DNA from: an uncultured Bacteroidia bacterium
GTDB taxonomy: Bacteria > Bacteroidota > Bacteroidia > Bacteroidales > ML635J-15
Assembly: GCA_902776565.1 (NCBI GenBank)
Contig: CACYQN010000005.1
Span: 1 to 64,000 of the forward strand
DNA: 64,000 bases
Reading direction: 5' to 3'
This document shows, one piece after another, positions 50,603 to 58,967 of this stretch. The stretch's first letter is position 1. Every line of letters begins with the position of its first letter. The notes below the pieces were generated by a model. It saw only the letters and a list, made by a program, of their open reading frames with translations. It had not been told where the DNA came from and searched no databases. A program made the translations under genes and the position numbers.

Positions 50603-51956
50603 AATCCTTCTGACAATAATCACACTGCAAGCCTTTGTCGTTTCGGCAAGGGCTTACAGCATTAAATTGGAGATACGAAATCTCCCCGACCAGTATGTTT
50701 ATCTCGCTCAGTATCACGGATTTTCAAGTCAGACACTCGACTCGGTAAAAAGCAAGAACGGAATTGCAGAATTCAAAGGGAAAAATGCTTTGCCTCAAGG
50801 AATATACTATATATTTATAAAGGAGAAGAAACTATTTGACTTCCACTTTGCCAACAACAAGAAAACGCTCACACTTTCCACCGACATCGAAGACCCTGCA
50901 TATCACCTAACCGTAAGCGGTGATGAAACTAGCAAGTCGTTCAACGAAGCTCACAAGACAATCCTCGGATACAGGAAACAACTGGACGATAAAATGGTAA
51001 TTTTAGCAGGAAATAAGCATTGGGGCGGTGATACCGTTGAAATCAAAAAGGAAATCGACAGCATCAACAACCAATATATTGACTTCCTCCATAGTGAAAT
51101 GAAAAAGCAGAAGAAAGGCGATTTCCTATATAACCTCTACAAAATGGCATTCGGGGCACAATGGCCTGGCTATAATCCCATTACCGACCTTGACTTCTCA
51201 AATCCAGACCTGCTGAACACACCCGAATATTCGTTCAGGAGCTTCATTGAAAAATACTGCGAAAAAAATATAGATGCATACGCCGACAACATTATGGTTG
51301 CCATAGCAAATGCCGAACATATTATCCATAAAACCGACCCGCAGAGCGACTACAGAGCTCATATCCTCGACTACATAGTCATAACCTACTTATCCACATT
51401 ACACACTTACCCAAGAGACCTAAGACTCGAAGCGGTATCATGCAAATTGTGGGAGGAATACTACAACGAAAAACCTTGGTGGATGAGCGACTACGACTAT
51501 TCATATATAAAATGGAGATACGACATCACAAAATCCAATGTTATCGGAATGCAAGGCAAGGACATTGTACTTCCCGACCAAAACGGAACCGAGCGTTCGC
51601 TGTACGCACTGAAATCGAAATACAAAATTCTTGTCTTCTGGGATTCGGAATGTGAAGTCTGCATCGAGAAAGTAAGCCACATACAAGCCGACTACAACGA
51701 ACTGAAATCAATGGGTGCAGAAGTCTTTGCCGTATATACCGAAGCCGAATACGAGCAGTGGAAGGAATACATTGCCGAAAACGAGCTAAACTGGATAAAT
51801 GTCAGCGACCCCAAAGGTATCGGCACTTACGACTACGACTACGGTACTTACAAAACACCACGTCTTTACCTGCTTGACGAAAACAATATCATCATAGCAA
51901 AGGACTTCGATTCGGCAAAGATTATTGAAACAATCAGCAAGCAGGCAAAGAACTAA
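50583..51956 (+). CDS. TlpA-like thioredoxin-fold protein 2
   Basis: A 457-residue paralogue of the preceding protein, starting at 50583 (MRRTLIKILLTIITLQ), inside the end of gene 1. It has a signal peptide, a similar beta domain ('IKLEIRNLPDQYVYLAQYHG'), a helical middle, and a thioredoxin domain with 'VFWDSECEVCIEKVSHIQ' (CEVC) and 'YGTYKTPRLYLLDENN'. The CxxC dipeptide differs from gene 1 (Glu-Val against Gly-His), implying a different redox potential. The middle parts of the two proteins are diverged. They probably work on different substrates or as a pair. Confidence 0.9.
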   Translation: MRRTLIKILLTIITLQAFVVSARAYSIKLEIRNLPDQYVYLAQYHGFSSQTLDSVKSKNGIAEFKGKNALPQGIYYIFIKEKKLFDFHFANNKKTLTLSTDIEDPAYHLTVSGDETSKSFNEAHKTILGYRKQLDDKMVILAGNKHWGGDTVEIKKEIDSINNQYIDFLHSEMKKQKKGDFLYNLYKMAFGAQWPGYNPITDLDFSNPDLLNTPEYSFRSFIEKYCEKNIDAYADNIMVAIANAEHIIHKTDPQSDYRAHILDYIVITYLSTLHTYPRDLRLEAVSCKLWEEYYNEKPWWMSDYDYSYIKWRYDITKSNVIGMQGKDIVLPDQNGTERSLYALKSKYKILVFWDSECEVCIEKVSHIQADYNELKSMGAEVFAVYTEAEYEQWKEYIAENELNWINVSDPKGIGTYDYDYGTYKTPRLYLLDENNIIIAKDFDSAKIIETISKQAKN

Positions 51957-52002
51957 AAAACCGACAGCAAGCCAATCCGACTATTAGCCTTTTGAGTTGA
52001 GG

Positions 52003-52176
52003 TGGTTTGAAATTGTTTGAAATTGTTTGAGGTGGTTTGAGATGGTTTGAAGTTGTTTGAAGTTGTTTGAGGTGGTTTGAAATTGCTAGCGCGAGCTAAA
52101 GGTTGTTTGAAATTGGCTTTTAGCCTGTTAGACCGTTAGACTGTCAGACTGTTAGCCTTTCAGCCTTCTAGCCCCC
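52003..52176. repeat. GTTTGAA tandem and CTGTTAGAC repeats, second locus
   Basis: About ten 10-bp units of the type G(A/T)NGTTTGA(A/G), then several C(T/C)GTTAGAC-like units up to 52175. It is the same combination as at 48868-49007. It directly abuts the 3' end of the TMTC-like gene. Confidence 0.8.
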
Positions 52177-55074
52177 TTACAACCCCGCCTCCATCTTCGA
52201 CTGCGCTGCGTACTGTTGCACTATCGGGTCGTTGGGATTCAGTTGTGCCGACTTCGAGAAATATTTGTATGCTTCAGCAGGATTGCCTTCGGTGCCGTAG
52301 ATTATGCCCAAAAACTTCTTCACTTCGGCATCTTCCTTCATAACATCGGCCTTGAGCAGATATTCCTTCGCTTTCGCAAAGTCACCCAAATTTCCATACG
52401 ACATTCCCAGATGGAACGGAATCTCAAACTTGCTCGTATTCAACGAGTAAGCCTTCGACAGATAATAAACCGCAGAGTCGTTCTGCTTCGGATTTGCCGA
52501 ATAGTAAATCTCGCCAAGCTGATAGTAGGATTCGTAGTAGTCGGGCGAAAGAACGGCATAATCACGCCATATTGCCTTTTCATATTCAGGATTGTCGATA
52601 TTGTAAGTCAGCACACCTACCGTATTGTTCCACACATCGCGGTTTAGCGGATTGGAATGCAAAGCCTGCTTGTAATACTTGAACATCGTATTGTAATCGT
52701 TATCAAGCTTGTAGTAAATATTACCAATACGCACCAACGATTCGGAATTAAGGCTGTCAAAACTCAACGCCTTCTCGAAATATGGTATCGCCTCGCGCAT
52801 AATGCTGTCGCGCTGAGCAATATAGGCAAGACTATCGGCACCGTGGCACTTAGCAGCACGCTTCTCCGCCCCTTCCGACTGCGTGTAAAGATCGCTTGCG
52901 TACGAGCTATTGCCCTTTATGCTGTTTACGCTGACGTGCACATCGTGGGCAAAAAGCGTTGACGAATCCTTCCAGTCCATATTGCGGGTAACGGTCTTTG
53001 CACAGAATGCAATTGCCACAAGACCATAAAAGGCTACCGTAACATTTCGCAAAGCCCTCTCCTTCTCGGGGAACTTACGCGGAAGCACCTCTGCAAATGT
53101 GTATGCCAAGGCAAGGCTAAATCCAAGCGATGGCATAAACAGGAACCTTTCTGCCATAAATGCACCGACATTGAACAGCAGGTTCGACGGCAGAATCAGC
53201 GTTGCACCATAGAAAAATATCGCATACGAATACACCGACTTGCGCTTCGGAAGCAGATAAACTATAGCTACCACAATCATTCCGAGGTGAAGCAACAGAC
53301 TCAAAATCACCTGCCAGTCAGTCCAATGCATAGTTGGAATCTGGTACGGATAGTAGTCCCAGGTAAGCGGATGCGGAAAAACGAGCAACTTCAAGTACAG
53401 AAGCAGAGTGTAGGTCACGGTAGCGTAACGTTCACCGCTTGTCATGTTGAGGAAAGGATTGTTGAGCAAAAGATCAGCTTCACCGCCAAACTGGTTTGCA
53501 ATTACATTGCCTCTGATTATCACATACAACCAAGCGCCAAGAAATGCAAAAACAATAATATAGATATAATCCGTAAATGCTGCAGAGCAATCCAAATTAG
53601 ACATTTTTTCTTTAAAATCGGACATCTTATACCACCCGTTTATTCCTAACAAAAGTATTCCAAAATGGAGCAAACCAACAGCAATGCTAACACCTAAATA
53701 CCATTTATTTGTTTGGGTTCCAGTTATCACTATCGATAACACCAATAAAAATAAATACAGTACTACCCTTATTATTGTTGAAGCAAATAATGTATTAGCA
53801 CCAGTTTTACCTTGAAAAGTTTCTGATTTTCTAAGTTTATTGAAACCAATAATTCTAAAAAAATAATAACAAAGCAATAAGGCATTGATAAGCGCAAAGA
53901 CCATTACAGAGAACGTTACCGAATCTTCTTCTGTAAATTTATCACTAAATATTCCATCGTATAAAAATATTAGTAATATTAAGGAAACAGGAATTGCCAC
54001 AAATATAATAGAAGAAATACGCACCAACTTTAAAGCTTTCACATCATTTTTGTCCACTAACTTTATTATACGTCCGAGTCCAATGATATAGAAAATATAG
54101 AAGACTACAGCACCCAATAAAAGAAGTGCACCAACTATCGGTATAATTGACATACATACACCAGCTAGGCCTAAAGCGAAAGAAATCAAAAGTCTTTTAT
54201 GAATCTTCGAAATTGCTAATTTATAAGCAAAATTTGTCCCGCCATCAAGACTTGTAAATTCTTTAGAAAAACAACCATCAGAATTCTTTGAATTAAAAAA
54301 GAAATATAATGTCAGCGGAATCAAGAAAACAAACGCCACCGTGGTTTCCTTCGACATCGAGCCGAGGAAAATGCAGGCGAAAATGGCAAGCAAAAGCAAT
54401 ATTCTCTTCGTCAAATCTCTCTTTTCCAAGAACTTGATTGCACAGTCCAATGCCAGCAGTCCGAAGATGAACGCCATAATCTCGTCGCGGCTCTTGATGT
54501 TGGCAACCACCTCGGTATGAAGCGGATGCGCGGCAAACAGCATTACCGTAAGGAAAGGAATGCTCAGGAACCAGCACCGAGGCTTGTGATTGCGGAACAG
54601 CTTTTTCAGCACATGGTACATCAGCAAAAGAAGCAGACAGTAGTATATCACATTGAAGAAATGCCCAACGAAGGGAGCTGCCACAATGTCGCCCGAAAAG
54701 TCGGGAGCTTCGGTCTTCTTGCCAAAAATCTCAAGTTCGATGGCAAACATCACCACCGACAGCGGACGATAGCGACCACCGGCAACTTCGTCCATGTCCT
54801 TGCCGAACATTCCCGCCATGGTATCGTAGCTAAGAATATCCTTTATGCCCGCAAAACCTTGCTGCGTAAACTCGTTTTTCCAGATTGTTACGGTGTCGTC
54901 GAGGGCATAGCCGTGTCCGAGAGTGTTGGCATAGAGCATAAAGCCGAACACAACGATTATCACTTTCAGTATAATGTCGCGCTTGCGAGCCAAGGCACTG
55001 TCCTTCAACATTGTACCTGCTACAACCGGCTGGTTTTCCTTGTGCGGAGTATCTTTTTTCCTAATGGCATTCAT
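52177..55074 (-). CDS. TMTC-like membrane protein with TPR tail and extra membrane domain
   Basis: A 965-residue paralogue of the gene at 10227. The GT-C-like membrane domain shows 'HGYALDDTVTIWKNEFTQQG' after TM1 and 'AHPLHTEVVANIKSRDEIM'. Residues about 262-500 are an insertion of six to eight hydrophobic helices absent from the 783-residue paralogue. It is encoded by DNA (53575-54291) that is visibly more AT-rich than its surroundings. The domain then resumes ('FTDYIYIIVFAFLGAWLYV', 'LPSNLLFNVGAFMAERFLFM'). Residues about 710-965 are TPR repeats. A role in sugar transfer to proteins is inferred from the family. Confidence 0.87.
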   Translation of the reverse strand: MNAIRKKDTPHKENQPVVAGTMLKDSALARKRDIILKVIIVVFGFMLYANTLGHGYALDDTVTIWKNEFTQQGFAGIKDILSYDTMAGMFGKDMDEVAGGRYRPLSVVMFAIELEIFGKKTEAPDFSGDIVAAPFVGHFFNVIYYCLLLLLMYHVLKKLFRNHKPRCWFLSIPFLTVMLFAAHPLHTEVVANIKSRDEIMAFIFGLLALDCAIKFLEKRDLTKRILLLLAIFACIFLGSMSKETTVAFVFLIPLTLYFFFNSKNSDGCFSKEFTSLDGGTNFAYKLAISKIHKRLLISFALGLAGVCMSIIPIVGALLLLGAVVFYIFYIIGLGRIIKLVDKNDVKALKLVRISSIIFVAIPVSLILLIFLYDGIFSDKFTEEDSVTFSVMVFALINALLLCYYFFRIIGFNKLRKSETFQGKTGANTLFASTIIRVVLYLFLLVLSIVITGTQTNKWYLGVSIAVGLLHFGILLLGINGWYKMSDFKEKMSNLDCSAAFTDYIYIIVFAFLGAWLYVIIRGNVIANQFGGEADLLLNNPFLNMTSGERYATVTYTLLLYLKLLVFPHPLTWDYYPYQIPTMHWTDWQVILSLLLHLGMIVVAIVYLLPKRKSVYSYAIFFYGATLILPSNLLFNVGAFMAERFLFMPSLGFSLALAYTFAEVLPRKFPEKERALRNVTVAFYGLVAIAFCAKTVTRNMDWKDSSTLFAHDVHVSVNSIKGNSSYASDLYTQSEGAEKRAAKCHGADSLAYIAQRDSIMREAIPYFEKALSFDSLNSESLVRIGNIYYKLDNDYNTMFKYYKQALHSNPLNRDVWNNTVGVLTYNIDNPEYEKAIWRDYAVLSPDYYESYYQLGEIYYSANPKQNDSAVYYLSKAYSLNTSKFEIPFHLGMSYGNLGDFAKAKEYLLKADVMKEDAEVKKFLGIIYGTEGNPAEAYKYFSKSAQLNPNDPIVQQYAAQSKMEAGL

Positions 55075-55284
55075 CTGTCAAAAAATTATGAAATACAAAG
55101 AAAAATAAAATCTGGCAAATAGGGATAATTTTGGGGACAAATTAACTTCAAAACGTATTTATAGTCTTGTGACAGCAAACTAAAAGATTACTGCATTAGG
55201 CTGCAATTCGCATACATTTACATTTCTCAACTGCCTGTTAATTTCTTTTTACACAAAGGAATTTCACAAAAACATATTTTTTAC

Positions 55285-55292
55285 TATGTTTG
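55285..55292 (+). promoter_or_regulatory. Probable dapD promoter -7 element
   Basis: TATGTTTG fits TAnnTTTG and lies 21 bp upstream of the chosen dapD start. The divergent TMTC gene starts 210 bp to the left; the gap holds nothing else recognisable. Confidence 0.45.
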
Positions 55293-55313
55293 TATGCTCT
55301 TAAACATAAGTAT

Positions 55314-56132
55314 ATGTATTCGACATTGAAAGAAACCATTGAACGCATCTGGGAGCATCGCGAATTGCTCGAAATGCCCGAAAATATAAAGGTTATAGAA
55401 GAAACCATAAATCTTCTCGACAGCGGAAAAATCCGCGTAGCCGAACCCGACGGCAAAGACTGGAAAGTGAACGAGTGGGTAAAAAAGGCTGTAATCCTCT
55501 ATTTTCCGACACAAAAACAGCAGAAAACCGAGTCCGGTATCTTCGAATACCACGACAAGATTGCTCTTAAACACGACTACGACAAACTTGGCGTCCGCGT
55601 AGTTCCGCCGGCAACCGCACGCTATGGTGCATATCTGGCTAAAGGCGTGATTATGATGCCTTCGTATGTAAACATCGGTGCGTATGTCGATGAAGGCACA
55701 ATGGTCGATACTTGGGCTACGGTCGGTTCGTGCGCACAAATCGGCAAGAATGTTCACCTTTCTGGTGGCGTTGGCATCGGCGGAGTGCTTGAACCAGTTC
55801 AGGCTGCGCCAGTTATCATAGAAGACAACTGCTTCATCGGTTCGCGCTGCATAGTGGTCGAAGGCGCACATATTTGCAAGGAAGCCGTCCTAGGCGCAAA
55901 TACCGTCATCACCGCCTCTACAAAAATAATCGATGTAACTGGAAGCGAACCAGTCGAATACAAGGGCTATGTCCCCGAACGCTCGGTCGTAATTCCCGGT
56001 AGCACCGCAAAGCTGTTTCCCGCAGGCACCTACTACCTGCCCTGCGCACTCATAATCGGCAAGCGCAAGGAATCTACCGACAAGAAAACCTCGCTCAACG
56101 AAGCACTTAGAGATAACAATGTTGCTGTCTAA
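55314..56132 (+). CDS. dapD: 2,3,4,5-Tetrahydropyridine-2,6-dicarboxylate N-succinyltransferase
   Basis: A 272-residue enzyme of the succinyl branch of lysine/diaminopimelate synthesis. The start at 55314 (MYSTLKETIERIWEHRE) matches the family N terminus; an ATG 24 bp earlier overlaps the promoter. The left-handed beta-helix is clear: 'GAYVDEGTMVDTWATVGSCA', 'GKNVHLSGGVGIGGVLEP', 'NCFIGSRCIVVEGAHI'. Trimeric, cytosolic; supplies diaminopimelate for peptidoglycan. It is followed 11 bp later by a glycosyltransferase. Confidence 0.97.
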   Translation: MYSTLKETIERIWEHRELLEMPENIKVIEETINLLDSGKIRVAEPDGKDWKVNEWVKKAVILYFPTQKQQKTESGIFEYHDKIALKHDYDKLGVRVVPPATARYGAYLAKGVIMMPSYVNIGAYVDEGTMVDTWATVGSCAQIGKNVHLSGGVGIGGVLEPVQAAPVIIEDNCFIGSRCIVVEGAHICKEAVLGANTVITASTKIIDVTGSEPVEYKGYVPERSVVIPGSTAKLFPAGTYYLPCALIIGKRKESTDKKTSLNEALRDNNVAV

Positions 56133-56143
56133 AAATTAGCACT

Positions 56144-57256
56144 ATGATAATCGGATTCGACGCAAAACGGGCATTCGCAAACAGAGCAGGACTGGGCAAT
56201 TACAGTAGAGACGTAATTCGCTCGTTACAAGACCTTTACCCCGAAAACAAATATGTGCTTTTTTCCACCGAAAACCAATACGGACTTGTTGAGGAAAAAT
56301 ATTGCAGCAACCTTATTATGCCCCCCGAAGGTTCGTCTAAATTTGCACAAGCTCGTTGGCGTTCAATGCGACTTGGTGAACTTATTGAACAACAAGGCAT
56401 TGAAATATTCCACGGACTGAGCAACGAACTGCCACGCGACATCAGCAAGACAAAGGCTGTGAAAGTCGTTACTATCCACGACCTTATCTTCTTGAAATTC
56501 CCGCAGTTGTACAAATACTTCGACCGTAAAATCTACGACTACAAGTTCCGCTATGCCTGCGAAAAGTCCGACCGCATAATCGCTACAAGTAGCCAGACAA
56601 AGAAGGACATAATGGAATTCTACGGCATCAGCGACAAGAAAATCGACGTGCTGTACCAGACTTGCAATCCTAAGTTCGCACAGAAAATCAGCGACGAAGA
56701 AAAAGACCGTATCAGGAAGGCAAACAACCTCCCCGACCATTATCTGCTTTCGGTAGGCACCATCGAAAAACGCAAGAACACGCACCGAATCCTCGAAGCT
56801 GTTTACGAGCACAACATCGACATCGACATCGTGATGGTTGGTCGCAAGACTGAATACTTCGACGAAATAAAGGCATACGCAGATTCACACGGACTTACCT
56901 CGCGTCTGCACGTGTACGAACGACTTGGCAACGCCGACTTGCCTGCAATCTACCAGATGGCCGACATTTTCATCTACCCGTCGATGTACGAAGGATTTGG
57001 AATTCCTATCCTCGAAGCATTCTTCTCGGGAACGCCAGTCATAACCAACAGCAACGGAAGTACAGGCGAAATTGCTGGAAATGCGGCATTTACAATCAAT
57101 GCTCCGCACAAGGACAACCTCGCCGAAGCAATAAAATATCTGCTTGAAAACGAGGATGAACGCAAAAAACTCATTCAGCGTGGCTACGAACGCAGTAAGC
57201 GCTTCGACCGAAAACTTATTACCGAAGAACTAATGACTTTTTACAATAAGCTATGA
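56144..57256 (+). CDS. Glycosyltransferase family 4
   Basis: A 370-residue GT-B enzyme. 'GFDAKRAFANRAGLGNYSRD' at the N terminus is the usual acceptor-side loop. The C-terminal half has 'LLSVGTIEKRKNTHRILEAV', 'MVGRKTEYFDE' and 'DIFIYPSMYEGFGIPILEAF', with the EX7E-type nucleotide-sugar site. It adds a sugar from an NDP donor, probably in cell-surface glycan synthesis; donor and acceptor are not predictable. It overlaps tsaC by 4 bp, within a dapD-GT-tsaC run. Confidence 0.93.
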   Translation: MIIGFDAKRAFANRAGLGNYSRDVIRSLQDLYPENKYVLFSTENQYGLVEEKYCSNLIMPPEGSSKFAQARWRSMRLGELIEQQGIEIFHGLSNELPRDISKTKAVKVVTIHDLIFLKFPQLYKYFDRKIYDYKFRYACEKSDRIIATSSQTKKDIMEFYGISDKKIDVLYQTCNPKFAQKISDEEKDRIRKANNLPDHYLLSVGTIEKRKNTHRILEAVYEHNIDIDIVMVGRKTEYFDEIKAYADSHGLTSRLHVYERLGNADLPAIYQMADIFIYPSMYEGFGIPILEAFFSGTPVITNSNGSTGEIAGNAAFTINAPHKDNLAEAIKYLLENEDERKKLIQRGYERSKRFDRKLITEELMTFYNKL

Positions 57257-57813
57257 AAAACATTGTTGACGAAACTTGTAAAGTCTTGGGAAACGGCGGG
57301 ACAATCCTCTATCCTACCGACACAATATGGGGATTAGGCTGCGATGCCTGCAACGAAAATGCAATCGCACGTATTTACAATATAAAGCACCGCGACAAAG
57401 GCAAAAGTATGCTTATCCTTGTCGATTCGATGGAAATGATGAGAAAATACACTCATTCAATCCCCGAAATTGCAGAGGAACTCATTGAAGCAGCTGACAG
57501 ACCGCTGACAATAATATATCCCAAAGCCAAAAATCTGCCCAAAAACCTTGTCGCAGAGGATGGTTCAATAGGAATAAGAATTGTAAACGATGAATTCTGC
57601 CGCGAAGTAATCGGTGTTTTCGGCAAACCGATAGTTTCAACATCGGCAAACCTTTCGGGATGCAACCCACCGCTCGGATTCTGCGACATTGCCGATGAAA
57701 TCAAGTCGGCTGTAGATTATGTGGTTCCGCTTCGCCAGGACGAACTGAGCAAAAACAGAAACTCCGACATCATAAAGGTTGACGAATCAGGCAACATTCA
57801 GGTAATCAGATAA
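57253..57813 (+). CDS. tsaC: Threonylcarbamoyl-AMP synthase
   Basis: A 186-residue YrdC-domain enzyme that makes threonylcarbamoyl-AMP from threonine, bicarbonate and ATP, the first step of t6A modification of ANN-decoding tRNAs. 'GGTILYPTDTIWGLGCDACN', 'IKHRDKGKSMLILV' (KxR motif) and 'PIVSTSANLSGCNPP' are diagnostic. Length fits the short TsaC type rather than the longer Sua5. It overlaps the glycosyltransferase by 4 bp. A palindromic repeat follows it. Confidence 0.95.
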   Translation: MKNIVDETCKVLGNGGTILYPTDTIWGLGCDACNENAIARIYNIKHRDKGKSMLILVDSMEMMRKYTHSIPEIAEELIEAADRPLTIIYPKAKNLPKNLVAEDGSIGIRIVNDEFCREVIGVFGKPIVSTSANLSGCNPPLGFCDIADEIKSAVDYVVPLRQDELSKNRNSDIIKVDESGNIQVIR

Positions 57814-57845
57814 ATGACGATTGTTTCACCTATAATTCCGTTATC

Positions 57846-58037
57846 GTCATTCCGCAAAACAAAGCGAACAGGCATAGGAACGAGCCTTGTAAGCTTGTTT
57901 ATGCGGAATCTCCTCCAATCTGTAATCCAAAGGAGATTGCTCGTAGGCTTCGCGAGGTTGCAAGCAACGTTGCGGATAGCCGATTTCACAACGCTCCTCG
58001 TTCCGTATCGCGTGTTCATTCAGGCTTCCGAAATGAC
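57846..58037 (+). repeat. Dispersed palindromic repeat, copy 3 (core)
   Basis: Bounded by GTCATTCCG and TTCCGAAATGAC. Its centre carries AATCTCCT ... AGGAGATT-type arms instead of the AATCTGTT/AACAGATT of copies 1 and 2, plus an extra inserted stretch (57950-57972). It has no outer GTCCGCTAA inverted repeats. Confidence 0.75.
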
Positions 58038-58082
58038 CGTAAACAAGGTTTCCTCACCTAGAAAAGCCTTAAATCATAGCGA

Positions 58083-58958
58083 ATGACGATTTCCAAATTT
58101 ATACATACGCTTTCCACGCAACTCGAAAGCCTCTACGACAGCAACGAGGCGCGTTCTGTTACAACCATATTTGTCTGCGATGAATTGAAACTTTCGCGCA
58201 CGCAACTGCTTATGTGCAAGGACGATGAACTTTCCCCTGCCAACCTTGACAAACTTAACAGCAAAGTACACCGACTAACAAACGGAGAACCAGTTCAATA
58301 CGTTACAGGCATAGCATCGTTCTGCGGACTTGACTTCATGGTTGACAGTAATGTGCTGATACCAAGGCAGGAAACGGAGATGCTGGTGGAAACGGTATGC
58401 AACAGCTCGCTGAGCGTAGTCGAAGCGGCTGTTGGAAATACAATAAATATCCTTGACATCGGCACAGGTAGCGGATGCATACCTATTGCAATAAAGAAAA
58501 ATCATCCCGAAAACAATGTTTTTGCAGTTGACATTTCCGAAAAAGCATTGGAAATCGCCAAGCAAAATGCAAAAAGCAACCTGACGGAAGTCAATTTTGC
58601 ACAATACGATATTCTTTCCAACGACAAATTTCCATTCAACGAGAAATTCGACATTGTGGTAAGCAATCCACCATACGTTATGAATAGCGAAAAGTCGCTG
58701 ATGCACAAGAATGTAACTGATTTTGAACCAGCATTGGCATTGTATGTTGAAGACACCAACCCTCTCCTATTCTACCGCCAAATATTAAAATTTATCAAAA
58801 GGCATCAGCCAGAACACAAACCTTTGGTTTTCTTTGAGATAAACGAAAATCTTGGCAACGAAATGCTAGAACTTTGCAATTCATTCGGCTACGATGCCGA
58901 AATCATCAAGGACCTCAACGGCAAAGACAGGTTTGTAAAAGCAATTTACCGATTATAA
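58083..58958 (+). CDS. prmC: Release factor glutamine methyltransferase
   Basis: A 291-residue SAM-dependent methyltransferase modifying the GGQ glutamine of RF1 and RF2. The N-terminal helical domain is followed by 'GEPVQYVTGIASFCGLDFMV', 'VLIPRQETEMLVE', the SAM motif 'ILDIGTGSGCIPIAI' (125 onward) and the catalytic 'NPPY' (195-198). Residues about 107-118 ('SSLSVVEAAVG') look like a short insertion encoded by DNA resembling an intergenic repeat (CTGAGCGTAGTCGAAG, about 58409-58424). Length and remainder are normal. Confidence 0.95.
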   Translation: MTISKFIHTLSTQLESLYDSNEARSVTTIFVCDELKLSRTQLLMCKDDELSPANLDKLNSKVHRLTNGEPVQYVTGIASFCGLDFMVDSNVLIPRQETEMLVETVCNSSLSVVEAAVGNTINILDIGTGSGCIPIAIKKNHPENNVFAVDISEKALEIAKQNAKSNLTEVNFAQYDILSNDKFPFNEKFDIVVSNPPYVMNSEKSLMHKNVTDFEPALALYVEDTNPLLFYRQILKFIKRHQPEHKPLVFFEINENLGNEMLELCNSFGYDAEIIKDLNGKDRFVKAIYRL

Positions 58959-58967
58959 TTCCGAAAT

